Shown piece by piece: positions 55,385-64,000 of a DNA stretch of 64,000 nucleotides (its first letter is position 1; every line of letters begins with the position of its first letter). The position numbers and the translations under genes were made by a program. The DNA is from Leptolyngbya sp. NIES-2104 (lineage in GTDB: Bacteria > Cyanobacteriota > Cyanobacteriia > Leptolyngbyales > Leptolyngbyaceae), in contig NZ_BBWW01000001.1 of assembly GCF_001485215.1 (NCBI RefSeq), forward strand, positions 372,001-436,000, given 5' to 3'. The notes beneath the pieces are model-generated. The model worked only from the letters and a program-made list of their open reading frames with translations. It had not been told where the DNA came from and did not search any database.

Positions 55385-56311
55385 TTAGGCTTCGACTTTG
55401 ACGATCTGACCTTCAGCAGAATCGCGTAAAGCCAACACAGTAAACACCAGCAATGTTCCAAGGAGAGCGGCTCCAGTGGCTTGGTGTGCAACCGTTAAAG
55501 GTTCAACTTGAAGGCGCAGTTTGAAGGTCGCAACCCCCAATGAAATTTGTAGCACTAACAACAATCCAGCAACATTGATCAAGCGACGCAGCAACGGGTG
55601 AAGTGCAGGAGTGCGCCAAGCGAGAATCACTAATGCCAGAACAGAAAGCGTCGGAGGAACAATTCCCGCAATGTGACTGTTCATGATTGTACAGAGTTGG
55701 GATTGTCCGAAGCACTGATGTAATGCCCACTGAGACGAGACTAATCCGCCTAAGATGCTTTGAAAATAAACAAATCCGGTTGCCGCAATTCCGACTAAAC
55801 GGAGCTTTCCGACGGTTCCCGTTCCTTGATATGGAATCAGCATTGTCCCGATCGCGAGTAAGGTGCTAAAGAACAATAATCCCGTTCCCAAATGCGCCGT
55901 TACAATGTCGAACCGCAAAAGTTGCGTGACCGTTAAGCCCCCTAACACCCCTTGGAAGACCACCAAGAACAGTGCGAACAAGGTTGCCCAAGGAGTCCAC
56001 TTCGGTAGGTCACGACGGAACCACCAGGACACAGCCACAAGCGCGATCGTTCCAAAGCCGATCGTTGTCGCAACCAGTCGGTGAAACCATTCTAGAAACA
56101 CCTCAAGATTCATCTGATCACGAGGCACAATCTCACCATAGCAGAGGGGCCAATCCGGGCAAGACAAGCCTGCATTCATGACCCGTGTGGCGCTGCCGAC
56201 TGCCATGAGAAACAAGGTCGAGAAAGCCAGTGCAAACACGAGGCGAGTAATCCAACTGCGGGCTTGCGTGGGTTGAGAAATCGTCGGGGAATTAAACAGT
56301 GAATCTGACAT
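55385..56311 (-). CDS. ctaA: Heme A synthase (COX15/CtaA family)
   Basis: A 308-residue protein with eight predicted helices in two similar halves. Heme-ligand histidines are visible in EWFHRLVATTIG, VTAHLGTG, MNSHIAG and VAHQATGAALLG. It oxidises heme O to heme A. It starts the minus-strand ctaA-ctaB pair and is divergent from ctaCDE across a 409-base gap. Confidence 0.94.
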   Translation of the reverse strand: MSDSLFNSPTISQPTQARSWITRLVFALAFSTLFLMAVGSATRVMNAGLSCPDWPLCYGEIVPRDQMNLEVFLEWFHRLVATTIGFGTIALVAVSWWFRRDLPKWTPWATLFALFLVVFQGVLGGLTVTQLLRFDIVTAHLGTGLLFFSTLLAIGTMLIPYQGTGTVGKLRLVGIAATGFVYFQSILGGLVSSQWALHQCFGQSQLCTIMNSHIAGIVPPTLSVLALVILAWRTPALHPLLRRLINVAGLLLVLQISLGVATFKLRLQVEPLTVAHQATGAALLGTLLVFTVLALRDSAEGQIVKVEA

Positions 56312-56720
56312 AATTAATTCCGAAAAGCGGATAGTCGTTATTTAGAAATAAAACTTCATCAACCGTGAAGCATCTGCTCTAAGTTCTACTTTAGTTACGT
56401 AATCTGGAATCGACTACGAGTTTTGGAAATTCTTTCGATTTCAGCTAAATCTACTCCTTTCGCCTCTACCTAAAGTTCGATCCCGAAGAAAGAGTTAAAT
56501 TTCTCTGATTTCGATCGCCCGAATGATGAAACCTGCCCTACCGTGGAAGGAAGACTAGACTGGAAATTGAGCAAGCGTTCTCAAACATACAGTTCTCTCT
56601 GAGCGTTGGAATTATTGTCATAACGGCAAACAAAACAGCAAGATCTCTACCCAAAAGCTGTTTACCCAATATCCAGAATCTAGAACCCTGTTAAGTAGTT
56701 ATAGGCAAGATTGGTGAGCC
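56312..56720. other. Non-coding divergent control region of ctaAB and ctaCDE
   Basis: No reading frame here looks coding. The region is AT-rich near both ends and should hold the promoters of both operons. AACAGC and AGCTGTT pair weakly at about 56634-56671. A TCTACTTTAG sequence near 56386 resembles the motif seen at 33.8 kb. I see no convincing -10/-35 pair or riboswitch. Confidence 0.5.
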
Positions 56721-57788
56721 GTGAATATTCCTAGTCAAATTTCAACTCTCCTCGCGGGTATCGTTCTGACCCTCGTGAGCCTCTGGTACGGTCAGAACCA
56801 TAATCTGCTTCCGGTTGCTGCGTCTGAAGCAGCCCCACTGGTTGATCAATTATTTAATGCGATGCTGACGATCGGGACTGGCATTTTCCTGCTGGTGAGC
56901 TTTATCCTGATCTACTCTTCGTTTCGCTTCCGTCGCCAGCCAGGAGACTTGAGCGATGGTCCTCCTGTTCATGGCAACATTCCCCTCGAAATCCTTTGGA
57001 CAGCAATTCCGGCTGTGATCGTGTTGGGCATTTCAGTGTTTAGCTTTGAAATCTACAACACCGAAAGCGGAATGAATCCGATGGATCACTCAATGGCGGC
57101 ACATGGAGGTCATCCCGTGGCTCATGTTCAAAAAGGAGCCGCGATCGCTGCCCCGTTAATTGCCGATACTGATCCGAATATCGCCATCACCAAGGAAATT
57201 CGGAAAAATGCGGCAACGAATGCGATCGAAGAAGATATTCCCGTTCGCAAAGATGCGCCCATTCCTGGAGTGGTTTCGCCTAGAGCAGGTTCAATTTCTC
57301 CGAACAACAAGCAAGAGCCGCTGGTTATCAATGCCGCAGGAATGCAGTACGCTTGGCTGTTCACTTATCCCGAAGAAATCATTGCGGGTGAAATGCACTT
57401 ACCCGTGGGTCGTCCGGTGATCATGAACATCACCGCGAACGATGTACTACACGCCTTCTGGGTGCCAGAGTTCCGATTAAAGCAGGACGCAGTTCCGGGA
57501 CGGCAGACACAGATTCGCTTTGTCCCGACCAAAGAAGGGGACTATCCGATTATTTGTGCGGAATTGTGTGGTGCGTATCATGGCGCGATGAAATCTCATG
57601 TAGTGGTAGAGTCGCCTGAAGCATACGAGGAATGGGTACAGAGCATGAAGATTGCTCAAGCGAAGGGTGAGGAGCAAACGGTAGCCCTGAATCCCGCTCA
57701 GATGACTGAGAGTGAATACCTCGCACCTTACGCCCAAGAGACGGGTGTGACCCCTGAAATGCTACATCAACTTCATTCGATGAGTTAG
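56721..57788 (+). CDS. ctaC: Cytochrome c oxidase subunit II
   Basis: A 355-residue subunit. Two N-terminal helices (residues ~5-25 and ~45-70) are followed by a cupredoxin domain. The CuA site is complete in ICAELCGAYHGAMKSH (two Cys near residues 279 and 283, His and Met), with the upstream His in VLHAFWVPEF. A His/Met-rich loop (MNPMDHSMAAHGGH) near residue 120 is unusual and could bind copper. It takes electrons from cytochrome c6 or plastocyanin. It starts with GTG at 56721. Confidence 0.95.
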   Translation: MNIPSQISTLLAGIVLTLVSLWYGQNHNLLPVAASEAAPLVDQLFNAMLTIGTGIFLLVSFILIYSSFRFRRQPGDLSDGPPVHGNIPLEILWTAIPAVIVLGISVFSFEIYNTESGMNPMDHSMAAHGGHPVAHVQKGAAIAAPLIADTDPNIAITKEIRKNAATNAIEEDIPVRKDAPIPGVVSPRAGSISPNNKQEPLVINAAGMQYAWLFTYPEEIIAGEMHLPVGRPVIMNITANDVLHAFWVPEFRLKQDAVPGRQTQIRFVPTKEGDYPIICAELCGAYHGAMKSHVVVESPEAYEEWVQSMKIAQAKGEEQTVALNPAQMTESEYLAPYAQETGVTPEMLHQLHSMS

Positions 57789-57826
57789 TCGAAATTCGGA
57801 GCCGCTCTTTTTCTTAAGAACTTGCT

Positions 57827-59587
57827 ATGACACAAGCAGCCCAAATTCAAGAACAAGCGAATCCTTCCGCTCGCGGTCAAGAACCGGGCGATTGGAGACG
57901 CTACTTTGGCTTTAGTACAGACCACAAAGTGATCGGGATTCAATACCTGGTCACAACTTTCTTTTTCTATCTGGTGGGTGGTGTGCTGGCGACGATGGTT
58001 CGCACTGAGTTAGCCACTCCTGAATCAGATTTCGTTAGCCGCGAAGTTTATAACAGTCTGTTCACGGTTCACGCGACGGTGATGATCTTTTTGTGGATTG
58101 TGCCTGCGGGAACGGGCGGCTTTGGAAACTATCTAGTGCCCTTGATGATTGGGGCGCGGGATATGGCGTTTCCGAAGCTGAACGCCTTGGCATTCTGGAT
58201 CATTCCGCCTGCTGGGATTATGTTGCTCAGTAGCTTTCTGGTCGGTGCGCCCGGTGCAGGCTGGACGAATTACCCCCCGCTGAGTTTGATTAGCGGGAAA
58301 GCTGGAGAAATGATCTGGATTCTCAGCGTATTACTGTTGGGAACCTCGTCGATTCTGGCGGCAGTGAACTTTCTCGTGACGATCTGGAAGATGCGAACTC
58401 CCGGAATGGGCTGGAATCAGATGCCGCTCTTCTGTTGGGCAATGTTCGCAACCTCGATTTTGGCGGTGATTGCGACTCCAGTATTGGCAGGTGCGCTGAT
58501 TTTACTGTCGTTTGATGTGTTGATTGGAACGGCGTTCTTTAATCCAACAGGAGGCGGCGACCCGATCGTTTATCAGCACTTGTTCTGGTTCTACTCGCAT
58601 CCAGCGGTGTATATCATGATCTTGCCTGTGTTCGGCATGATCTCAGACATTATTTCTGTACACGCTCGGAAGCCGATTTTTGGATATAAAGCGATCGCTT
58701 ATTCGAGTCTGGCGATCTGTGGGTTGGGCTTGATCGTGTGGGTGCACCATATGTTCACCAGCGGAACGCCGCCTTGGATGCGGATGTTCTTTATGATCAC
58801 GACAATGATCATCGCAGTTCCGACGGGCATTAAGATCTTTAGCTGGCTGGCGACGCTTTGGGGCGGAAAATTAGACGGAAGTTCTGCGTTGCTGTTTGCG
58901 ATGGGATTTATTTCGCTGTTCGTGATTGGTGGGATTAGCGGTGTAATGGTCGCGTCTGTTCCGTTTGATATTCACGTTCACGATACTTATTTCGTAGTCG
59001 CCCACCTGCACTATGTGTTGTTTGGGGGTAGCGTATTTGGACTGTATGCCGGGTTCTACCACTGGTTCCCGAAGATTACAGGACGAATGATGGACGAAAC
59101 CTGGGGCAAGGTTCACTTTTGGTTGAGCTTTGTTGGGTTTAACTTAGCGTTCATGCCGATGCACAAATTAGGTTTGGAAGGCATGAACCGCCGGATTGCC
59201 GAGTACGATCCGAGGTTTGCGACGTTGAACTTGATTTGTACGATCGGTGCTTTTCTCCTTGCCATTTCTACGATTCCATTCGTGGTGAATGCAGCTTGGA
59301 GTTGGTTAAGCGGTGCGCCTGCGGGTGACAATCCTTGGCGTGGTTTAACGCTGGAATGGATGACCACTTCGCCGCCTCCGGTTGAGAACTTTGACGCTGA
59401 TCCGATCTTGGCAACAGGTCCTTATGACTACGGGATGGGATCGCGATCGACAGAGGTTGATGTTCCGTTCTCCGATGCCAGTGATCCTGCCCTTTCAGCG
59501 GGACCGAGTTCGACGCTGAGAGCAAAACCTGATCCGGTCGTTGCGGCAGATCCGAGCGATCGGGGAACCGAAAGCCACAATCGCTAA
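57827..59587 (+). CDS. ctaD: Cytochrome c oxidase subunit I
   Basis: A 586-residue heme-copper oxidase core with twelve or so helices. The low-spin heme His lies in LFTVHATVMIFLW, and the CuB His-Tyr pair in WFYSHPAVYIMILP. The other CuB histidines are in VWVHHMFTSG, and DTYFVVAHLHYVL carries the high-spin heme ligands. It reduces oxygen to water and pumps protons. The last ~55 residues are a polar tail without known function. It follows ctaC by 38 bases. Confidence 0.97.
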   Translation: MTQAAQIQEQANPSARGQEPGDWRRYFGFSTDHKVIGIQYLVTTFFFYLVGGVLATMVRTELATPESDFVSREVYNSLFTVHATVMIFLWIVPAGTGGFGNYLVPLMIGARDMAFPKLNALAFWIIPPAGIMLLSSFLVGAPGAGWTNYPPLSLISGKAGEMIWILSVLLLGTSSILAAVNFLVTIWKMRTPGMGWNQMPLFCWAMFATSILAVIATPVLAGALILLSFDVLIGTAFFNPTGGGDPIVYQHLFWFYSHPAVYIMILPVFGMISDIISVHARKPIFGYKAIAYSSLAICGLGLIVWVHHMFTSGTPPWMRMFFMITTMIIAVPTGIKIFSWLATLWGGKLDGSSALLFAMGFISLFVIGGISGVMVASVPFDIHVHDTYFVVAHLHYVLFGGSVFGLYAGFYHWFPKITGRMMDETWGKVHFWLSFVGFNLAFMPMHKLGLEGMNRRIAEYDPRFATLNLICTIGAFLLAISTIPFVVNAAWSWLSGAPAGDNPWRGLTLEWMTTSPPPVENFDADPILATGPYDYGMGSRSTEVDVPFSDASDPALSAGPSSTLRAKPDPVVAADPSDRGTESHNR

Positions 59588-59642
59588 ACCTTGAAAGGAT
59601 GGAGCCGACTTCATCCTTTGTGTCCTTCATTCTTTCAACACC

Positions 59643-60260
59643 ATGACTACGATCGATCCTGCAAAAACTTCGCTCAACTACCACCACGAGAAAGCCGCAG
59701 AAACACACCATCACGAACATCCGGATCTTCGGATTCCAGGAATTATCGTGTTTCTAGCGGCGGAATCGATGATCTTTCTGGGGCTGTTCATGGCGTATAT
59801 CGCGTTCCGAACCGTAACCCCCGTGTGGCCCCCCGAAGGCACTCCAAAGCTTGAACTCTTACTGCCTGGAATTAACACTGCGATTCTGATTAGCAGTAGC
59901 TTTGTGATTCATAACGCGGATACTGCAATCAAGAAAAATGATGTCAAAGGATTGCGGTTGTGGTTTGGTGTGACGGCTCTCATGGGCGCGGTCTTTTTGG
60001 TCGGTCAGCTTTATGAGTACTTCCACTTAGAATTCGGGTTGAAAACAAACATTTTTGCCAGCACGTTCTATGTTCTGACTGGATTTCACGGGCTGCACGT
60101 TTGTTTCGGGTTGATTTTGATTTTGGCGGTACTTTGGCGATCGCTTAAACCGAATCATTACAACAGCGAAAAACATTTCGGAGTCGAAGCCGCAGAAATT
60201 TACTGGCACTTCGTAGATGTCATCTGGATTATTTTGTTTCTACTGCTGTACATTCTTTAG
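59643..60260 (+). CDS. ctaE: Cytochrome c oxidase subunit III
   Basis: A 205-residue short-form subunit III with five helices after a His-rich start (NYHHEKAAETHHHEH). Family segments are FLAAESMIFLGLFMAYIAFR, TFYVLTGFHGLHV and AAEIYWHFVDVIWI. It stabilises the oxidase complex. It ends the ctaCDE operon, with a terminator 19 bases past its stop. Confidence 0.95.
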   Translation: MTTIDPAKTSLNYHHEKAAETHHHEHPDLRIPGIIVFLAAESMIFLGLFMAYIAFRTVTPVWPPEGTPKLELLLPGINTAILISSSFVIHNADTAIKKNDVKGLRLWFGVTALMGAVFLVGQLYEYFHLEFGLKTNIFASTFYVLTGFHGLHVCFGLILILAVLWRSLKPNHYNSEKHFGVEAAEIYWHFVDVIWIILFLLLYIL

Positions 60261-60278
60261 ATTTGAGCCAAATTCAAG

Positions 60279-60312
60279 AACGGGCGGGGTGTGAGTGCCT
60301 TGCCCGTTTTTT
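60279..60312 (+). terminator. Rho-independent terminator of the ctaCDE operon
   Basis: AACGGGC and GCCCGTT pair around a 16-base loop and are followed by a T-run (TTTTTT from 60307). It overlaps the end of the opposite hicB gene by two bases. Confidence 0.8.
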
Positions 60313-60520
60313 AATGAGTTTCGACATACTCACAAGTAGAAATCGGCTCAGGAACGGACAAGCCATCTTCTATCAATCCTTCGAGATGAAACTCGATCGC
60401 TTCATGAATCAGTTCTCTGACTTCCTCAATCGTCTCACCCACTGCCACACATCCTGGAAGATCTGGCACGTAAGCACCGTAGCTAGTTTGTCCTTTTTCG
60501 ATGACGATCGCATATCGCAT
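60311..60520 (-). CDS. hicB: HicB-like antitoxin
   Basis: A 69-residue protein. The partial RNase-H-like HicB fold is recognisable as YAIVIEKGQTSYGAYVPDLPGC and ETIEEVRELIHEAIEFHLE. There is no C-terminal DNA-binding extension, so it is a minimal antitoxin. It neutralises HicA. Its ATG overlaps the hicA stop by one base (TGATG), giving translational coupling. Confidence 0.92.
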   Translation of the reverse strand: MRYAIVIEKGQTSYGAYVPDLPGCVAVGETIEEVRELIHEAIEFHLEGLIEDGLSVPEPISTCEYVETH

Positions 60521-60732
60521 CAGTTCTGCTCCTCTTCTGGTCCGATCGATTCAATTTGAGCCTGTCTCCAGATACTTTTTAGTGTACCAATTGGAACATC
60601 AACACTAAGTTTTCCTGACACAGTGACTGTTCCTGATTTTTCTGAGTGCTTAAACTGTCGATGACTGCCTTTAGTCCGAGCTAGATACCAACCATCGGCT
60701 TCTAACCGTTTGATTACGTCTTTGACTTTCAT
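60520..60732 (-). CDS. hicA: HicA-like mRNA interferase toxin
   Basis: A 70-residue protein of the dsRNA-binding-like HicA fold: MKVKDVIKRLEADGWYL, the catalytic His in TKGSHRQF, and VPIGTLKSIWRQA at the end. HicA toxins cut mRNA. The ATG at 60732 fits the family start; an ATG 12 bases earlier is possible. The pair sits between the oxidase operon and smc. Confidence 0.92.
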   Translation of the reverse strand: MKVKDVIKRLEADGWYLARTKGSHRQFKHSEKSGTVTVSGKLSVDVPIGTLKSIWRQAQIESIGPEEEQN

Positions 60733-60923
60733 GGCTTGTTCCATGATGGGTGAGCCATTATGTCATGTTCAAAGACTGCAACAACGTTGTCGATCGCCTA
60801 ATATTATTTCAAATTTATATAGATCAGACGTTCTAAGTGTGCTATCTATGTTAGAAACTCGACGATTTTCGTTCAATTGTCGGATTCCAAGCTACACTAA
60901 TCACTGATTTTTACTAAATCCCT

Positions 60924-63900
60924 GTGTACGTCAAGCGCGTTGAACTGACTAACTTCAAATCTTTTGGCGGCACAACGCCGATCCCGTTGCTGCCTGGATT
61001 TACTGTGATTTCAGGACCGAATGGATCGGGAAAATCAAATCTTTTGGATGCTCTGCTGTTTTGTCTGGGTTTGGCAGGCTCGAAAGGAATGCGGGCAGAA
61101 CGATTGCCCGATTTGGTGAATCACACGCAGGCGACAAAAGGTCGATCGACAGTCGAAGCCGCTGTAACGACGGTGTTTGATCTGACAGACGAATTGGATC
61201 TGTTCCAAGCGTTGATGAATCCGAGCGAAGAAAACGCAGATACTTCACTCAATGAACCTAGCAATGGTAACGGGCACAAGCATGAACCGGATACTGTTTA
61301 TGAAGTAAATGGAAATGGAAACGGTTCGACTAACGCTGAATGGTCTGTAACGCGAAAGCTACGAGTGACGCAACAAGGAACGTATACGTCAAACTATTAC
61401 ATTAATGGTGAACCTTGTACGCTGACGGAATTACACGAACAGTTAGACCGCATGAGAATTTATCCTGAAGGATACAATGTGGTACTTCAGGGAGACGTAA
61501 CCCGGATTATTTCGATGAATGGTCGGGAGCGGCGGGAAATCATTGACGAATTGGCGGGAGTCGCATCGTTCGATCGCAAAATTAATCAAGCCAAAGACAA
61601 GCTCGATGCGGTGAAAGATCAAGAAGATAAGTTTCACATTGTTGAACGAGAATTGATCGAACAGCGCGATCGCTTAGCGCAAGATCGCATCAAAGCCGAG
61701 AAGTATAAAAAACTCCGCTCTGAAGTTCAATCTAAAGAACAATGGGAAATTGTCCTCCGCTACGAGCAAGCCGCTCAAGGTGTTCGTAAATTACAAGAAC
61801 AAATCCACTCTGGCGAAAAAGAGATTGCTGATTTGACCGAGCAGATTGCAGCGATCGACATTCAAATCGGAACCACGACCGCTGAACTCGAACGGCTCAA
61901 TGCTCAAGTGCGATCGCTCGGTGAAAAAGAATTACTCGCTGTTCAATCGACGTTAGCGACACGAGAAGCCGAACTGCGTCAACTCGAACGCCAGCAGGCA
62001 GATTTACAAAAAGCGAGTCAGGAACTAATCGAAACTCTGATAAAACATCAGCGCGATCTTCAGGAGAATCAGCAAACATTAGCGGCGCTGACTCAAGAGA
62101 AACAATCGATCGAGACTCAAGAACTCATCCAAGCGACACGAGAACGCGATCAGTCGCGGGAATTGCTCGATCGTAAACGCGATGAAGCGAATGCCTCGGC
62201 TGAAAATGCGGATGCGTGGGTGCAAGAACAATCGCAGTTACACCACCACATCGATACGCTGTCGAAATCTTTGGAGCCGCAACGAACCGAACAGGCAGCA
62301 TTGCGAGAGAAAACCAATCAACTCGATCGACAAATTCTAGAGCAAACGGATTCACTCCGAACCACGACCGCACAACTGAACGAAAAACAGATCGAAGAAA
62401 GCGATTTATCTGAACGGTTAAACGCTGCAACCGGACAAATTCAATCACTAGCAGCATCACTATCCGGAGTTGAACAAGAATTACAAATTCAACGCCAAAC
62501 TCAATCGCGATTAATCGAAGAACAACGCGATAAACAACGCAAGCTAGACAAATTAGAAGCACAAACGCAAGCGGTACAGGAAGCGCAAGGGACACAAGCC
62601 TCACAAGTCATTCTTAAAATGGGATTAACTGGGGTGTGTGGCTTAGTTGCAGAGTTGGGACAAGTTGATCCGCGATATCAGCTTGCGCTTGAAACCGCAG
62701 CAGGCGCGAGAATGGCAAATATTGTGGTCGAAGATGACGCGATCGCGGCGGCAGCGATCGACATTCTGAAACAAAGACGCGCCGGACGTGCGACCCTTCT
62801 CCCGCTGAACAAACTCAACCCGCCTCACATTCCAAATCGCGCCACAATGCGATCAATGCAAGGTTGTATTGGTTACGCGATTAATTTAGTTAACTTTGAA
62901 GATCGCTATCACGATGTATTCGCGTATGTGTTCGGTACGACCGTTGTGTTTGAAACGCTGAGCGATGCACGAAGACATTTAGGGCAGTATCGGATTGTTA
63001 CGCTCAATGGAGAGTTACTCGAATCCAGTGGAGCCATGACCGGAGGAAGTGCTGGACATCGATCGCCGCTCAAATTTGGAACAGGTCATGCGGCAGAATC
63101 ACCGGAGTTAGCCGCATTACGCCGTCGATTAGAGGAAATCGATCGAATTCTTGGACATTGTGAAGGCGCGATCGCCAAAGCAATGATCGCCCAAAGCGAT
63201 CGTACAAAAGCCTTAACCGAAGCTCGTCAACAACATCGAGAATTAGAACTCAAACTTGAACAAGCGAAAAAAGAACTCAAACGCTTGGAATCAGAACAAA
63301 TTCAATTCACAAAGACCTTAGAGAAAAATCAGCAAGAACTTTCTACGGCTCAATCTCGTTTACAGATTCTTGATCGTGAAATTCCAACTCAAGAAGCGCA
63401 ATTAGAGCAATTGAGAACGAATCTAGCTGAGATTGAACAGTCTCAAACTCATAGCGAATGGCAGCAAATTCAGGCAGGAATACGATCGCTCGAATCCACC
63501 TTGAGCGAAAAGGAACTTGCTTTAAGAGCGATCGAGCAGCGATCGCAAGATATCGAAACCCGCTATCAACGCTTGCAAGAAAAAATCGAACAGGGACAAA
63601 TTCGGATTCAAGAAGCGCGATCGCAGCAAACCATTCAACTGCAACAGCGATCGGAGAATTCGGAGCAACAGACCGCAGTGAATACCCAGATAACCGAGCT
63701 GAGAAATCAACTCGCGGAACTCGATAAAACACTGGGTGAAGAAAGAGCGAAACGGGATGCTGTCGATCGACAATTACGCGAACTCCAAAATCGCCATCAA
63801 CAACACGAATGGCAACGCAATAAAACTCACGAAACCATTCAAGCCCGCCGCGAACAGCTTGTCATCGAACAAGCACAACTTGCAGAACAGAGCGCTGAAC

Positions 63901-64000
63901 TTCCTGATCCGCTCCCCGAAGCGCCAGAAGGGATTACCCGCGATCTAGGGCAACTTCAGCACGAAATTCGATCAATGCAAAAACGGCTACAGGCAATGGA
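60924..64000 (+). CDS. smc: Chromosome segregation protein SMC, N-terminal ~1025 codons
   Basis: Open from GTG 60924 to the window edge. It begins MYVKRVELTNFKSFGG and carries Walker A GPNGSGKSNLLDALLF (near residue 32). Coiled coil follows to about residue 565. The hinge spans about 570-710 (GVCGLVAELGQVD, LETAAGARMANIVVEDD, RATLLPLNKL, SSGAMTGGS). A second long coiled coil runs to the edge. SMC dimers organise and segregate the chromosome with ScpA/B. The C-terminal ATPase half with the signature motif lies beyond the window. Confidence 0.96.
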   Translation, partial: MYVKRVELTNFKSFGGTTPIPLLPGFTVISGPNGSGKSNLLDALLFCLGLAGSKGMRAERLPDLVNHTQATKGRSTVEAAVTTVFDLTDELDLFQALMNPSEENADTSLNEPSNGNGHKHEPDTVYEVNGNGNGSTNAEWSVTRKLRVTQQGTYTSNYYINGEPCTLTELHEQLDRMRIYPEGYNVVLQGDVTRIISMNGRERREIIDELAGVASFDRKINQAKDKLDAVKDQEDKFHIVERELIEQRDRLAQDRIKAEKYKKLRSEVQSKEQWEIVLRYEQAAQGVRKLQEQIHSGEKEIADLTEQIAAIDIQIGTTTAELERLNAQVRSLGEKELLAVQSTLATREAELRQLERQQADLQKASQELIETLIKHQRDLQENQQTLAALTQEKQSIETQELIQATRERDQSRELLDRKRDEANASAENADAWVQEQSQLHHHIDTLSKSLEPQRTEQAALREKTNQLDRQILEQTDSLRTTTAQLNEKQIEESDLSERLNAATGQIQSLAASLSGVEQELQIQRQTQSRLIEEQRDKQRKLDKLEAQTQAVQEAQGTQASQVILKMGLTGVCGLVAELGQVDPRYQLALETAAGARMANIVVEDDAIAAAAIDILKQRRAGRATLLPLNKLNPPHIPNRATMRSMQGCIGYAINLVNFEDRYHDVFAYVFGTTVVFETLSDARRHLGQYRIVTLNGELLESSGAMTGGSAGHRSPLKFGTGHAAESPELAALRRRLEEIDRILGHCEGAIAKAMIAQSDRTKALTEARQQHRELELKLEQAKKELKRLESEQIQFTKTLEKNQQELSTAQSRLQILDREIPTQEAQLEQLRTNLAEIEQSQTHSEWQQIQAGIRSLESTLSEKELALRAIEQRSQDIETRYQRLQEKIEQGQIRIQEARSQQTIQLQQRSENSEQQTAVNTQITELRNQLAELDKTLGEERAKRDAVDRQLRELQNRHQQHEWQRNKTHETIQARREQLVIEQAQLAEQSAELPDPLPEAPEGITRDLGQLQHEIRSMQKRLQAM

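Noticed and set aside
60710-60907. 65-codon plus-strand frame antisense to hicA
   Set aside because: No coding character; it overlaps the hicA start and the smc promoter region.

Overview
The window is cyanobacterial chromosome. The octamer GCGATCGC and its core CGATCG (the HIP1 signature of cyanobacteria) recur throughout, Uma2-family genes are abundant, and the protein set (HAS-barrel protein, PhoH, AMIN-domain TonB receptor, OGT beside a type IV pilin, filamentous-haemagglutinin proteins with a cyanobacterial C-terminal motif) fits a filamentous or Leptolyngbya-like cyanobacterium. I place it no more precisely. I found no rRNA, tRNA, CRISPR array, transposase or phage genes.

Layout. 1-2.7 kb: start of a ClC channel (minus strand), a GT39-type membrane glycosyltransferase and a small P-loop kinase. 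2.77-5.47 kb: a foreign 2.7 kb block, a two-gene XamI-like restriction-modification system with an attC-like site at its 3' end and a matching core site at its 5' end, i.e. the anatomy of one integron gene cassette. 5.8-16.1 kb: rpiA, a HAS-barrel protein, an FdhF/YdeP oxidoreductase, a TpsB transporter, an Uma2 gene broken by one stop codon, a cold-shock/DUF1294 protein, an RluD-like pseudouridine synthase and two siroheme-branch genes (cobA and a chelatase). 16.3-21.5 kb: a SPOR protein and an iron-uptake block (TonB receptor, lipoprotein, PepSY protein). 21.5-25.8 kb: phoH, a GH1 glucosidase and small membrane proteins in overlapping order, then rpsP-khpA. 25.9-30.9 kb: two tandem TpsA-type secreted proteins, possible clients of the TpsB at 9.7 kb. 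31-36.7 kb: YjbQ, an EcsC-like protein, several unassigned proteins, an HTH regulator surrounded by repeated operator-like motifs, and a secreted RNase T2. 36.8-41 kb: hisG with an ABC exporter, divergent from an OmpR-type regulator and an HD-like hydrolase. 41.1-48.1 kb: two FkbM methyltransferases converging on an OGT, a type IV pilin and another methyltransferase, a plausible pilin-modification locus. 48.2-54.1 kb: Uma2, a two-gene carboxy(nor)spermidine polyamine operon, a hypothetical gene, proB and a WecG/TagA glycosyltransferase. 54.4-60.3 kb: heme-A synthesis genes (ctaB, ctaA) divergent from an aa3-type cytochrome oxidase operon (ctaCDE). 60.3-64 kb: a HicAB toxin-antitoxin pair and the first ~1025 codons of smc.

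The most notable item is the lone integron-type cassette carrying a restriction-modification system. Its ends define a precise insertion point, it contains no CGATCG by eye although its flanks do, and no integron integrase is present in the window. Two families of small palindromic repeats (an EcoRI-centred GCCCC..GGGGC element and a CCCTCACCC..GGGATGAGGG element) fill several intergenic gaps.
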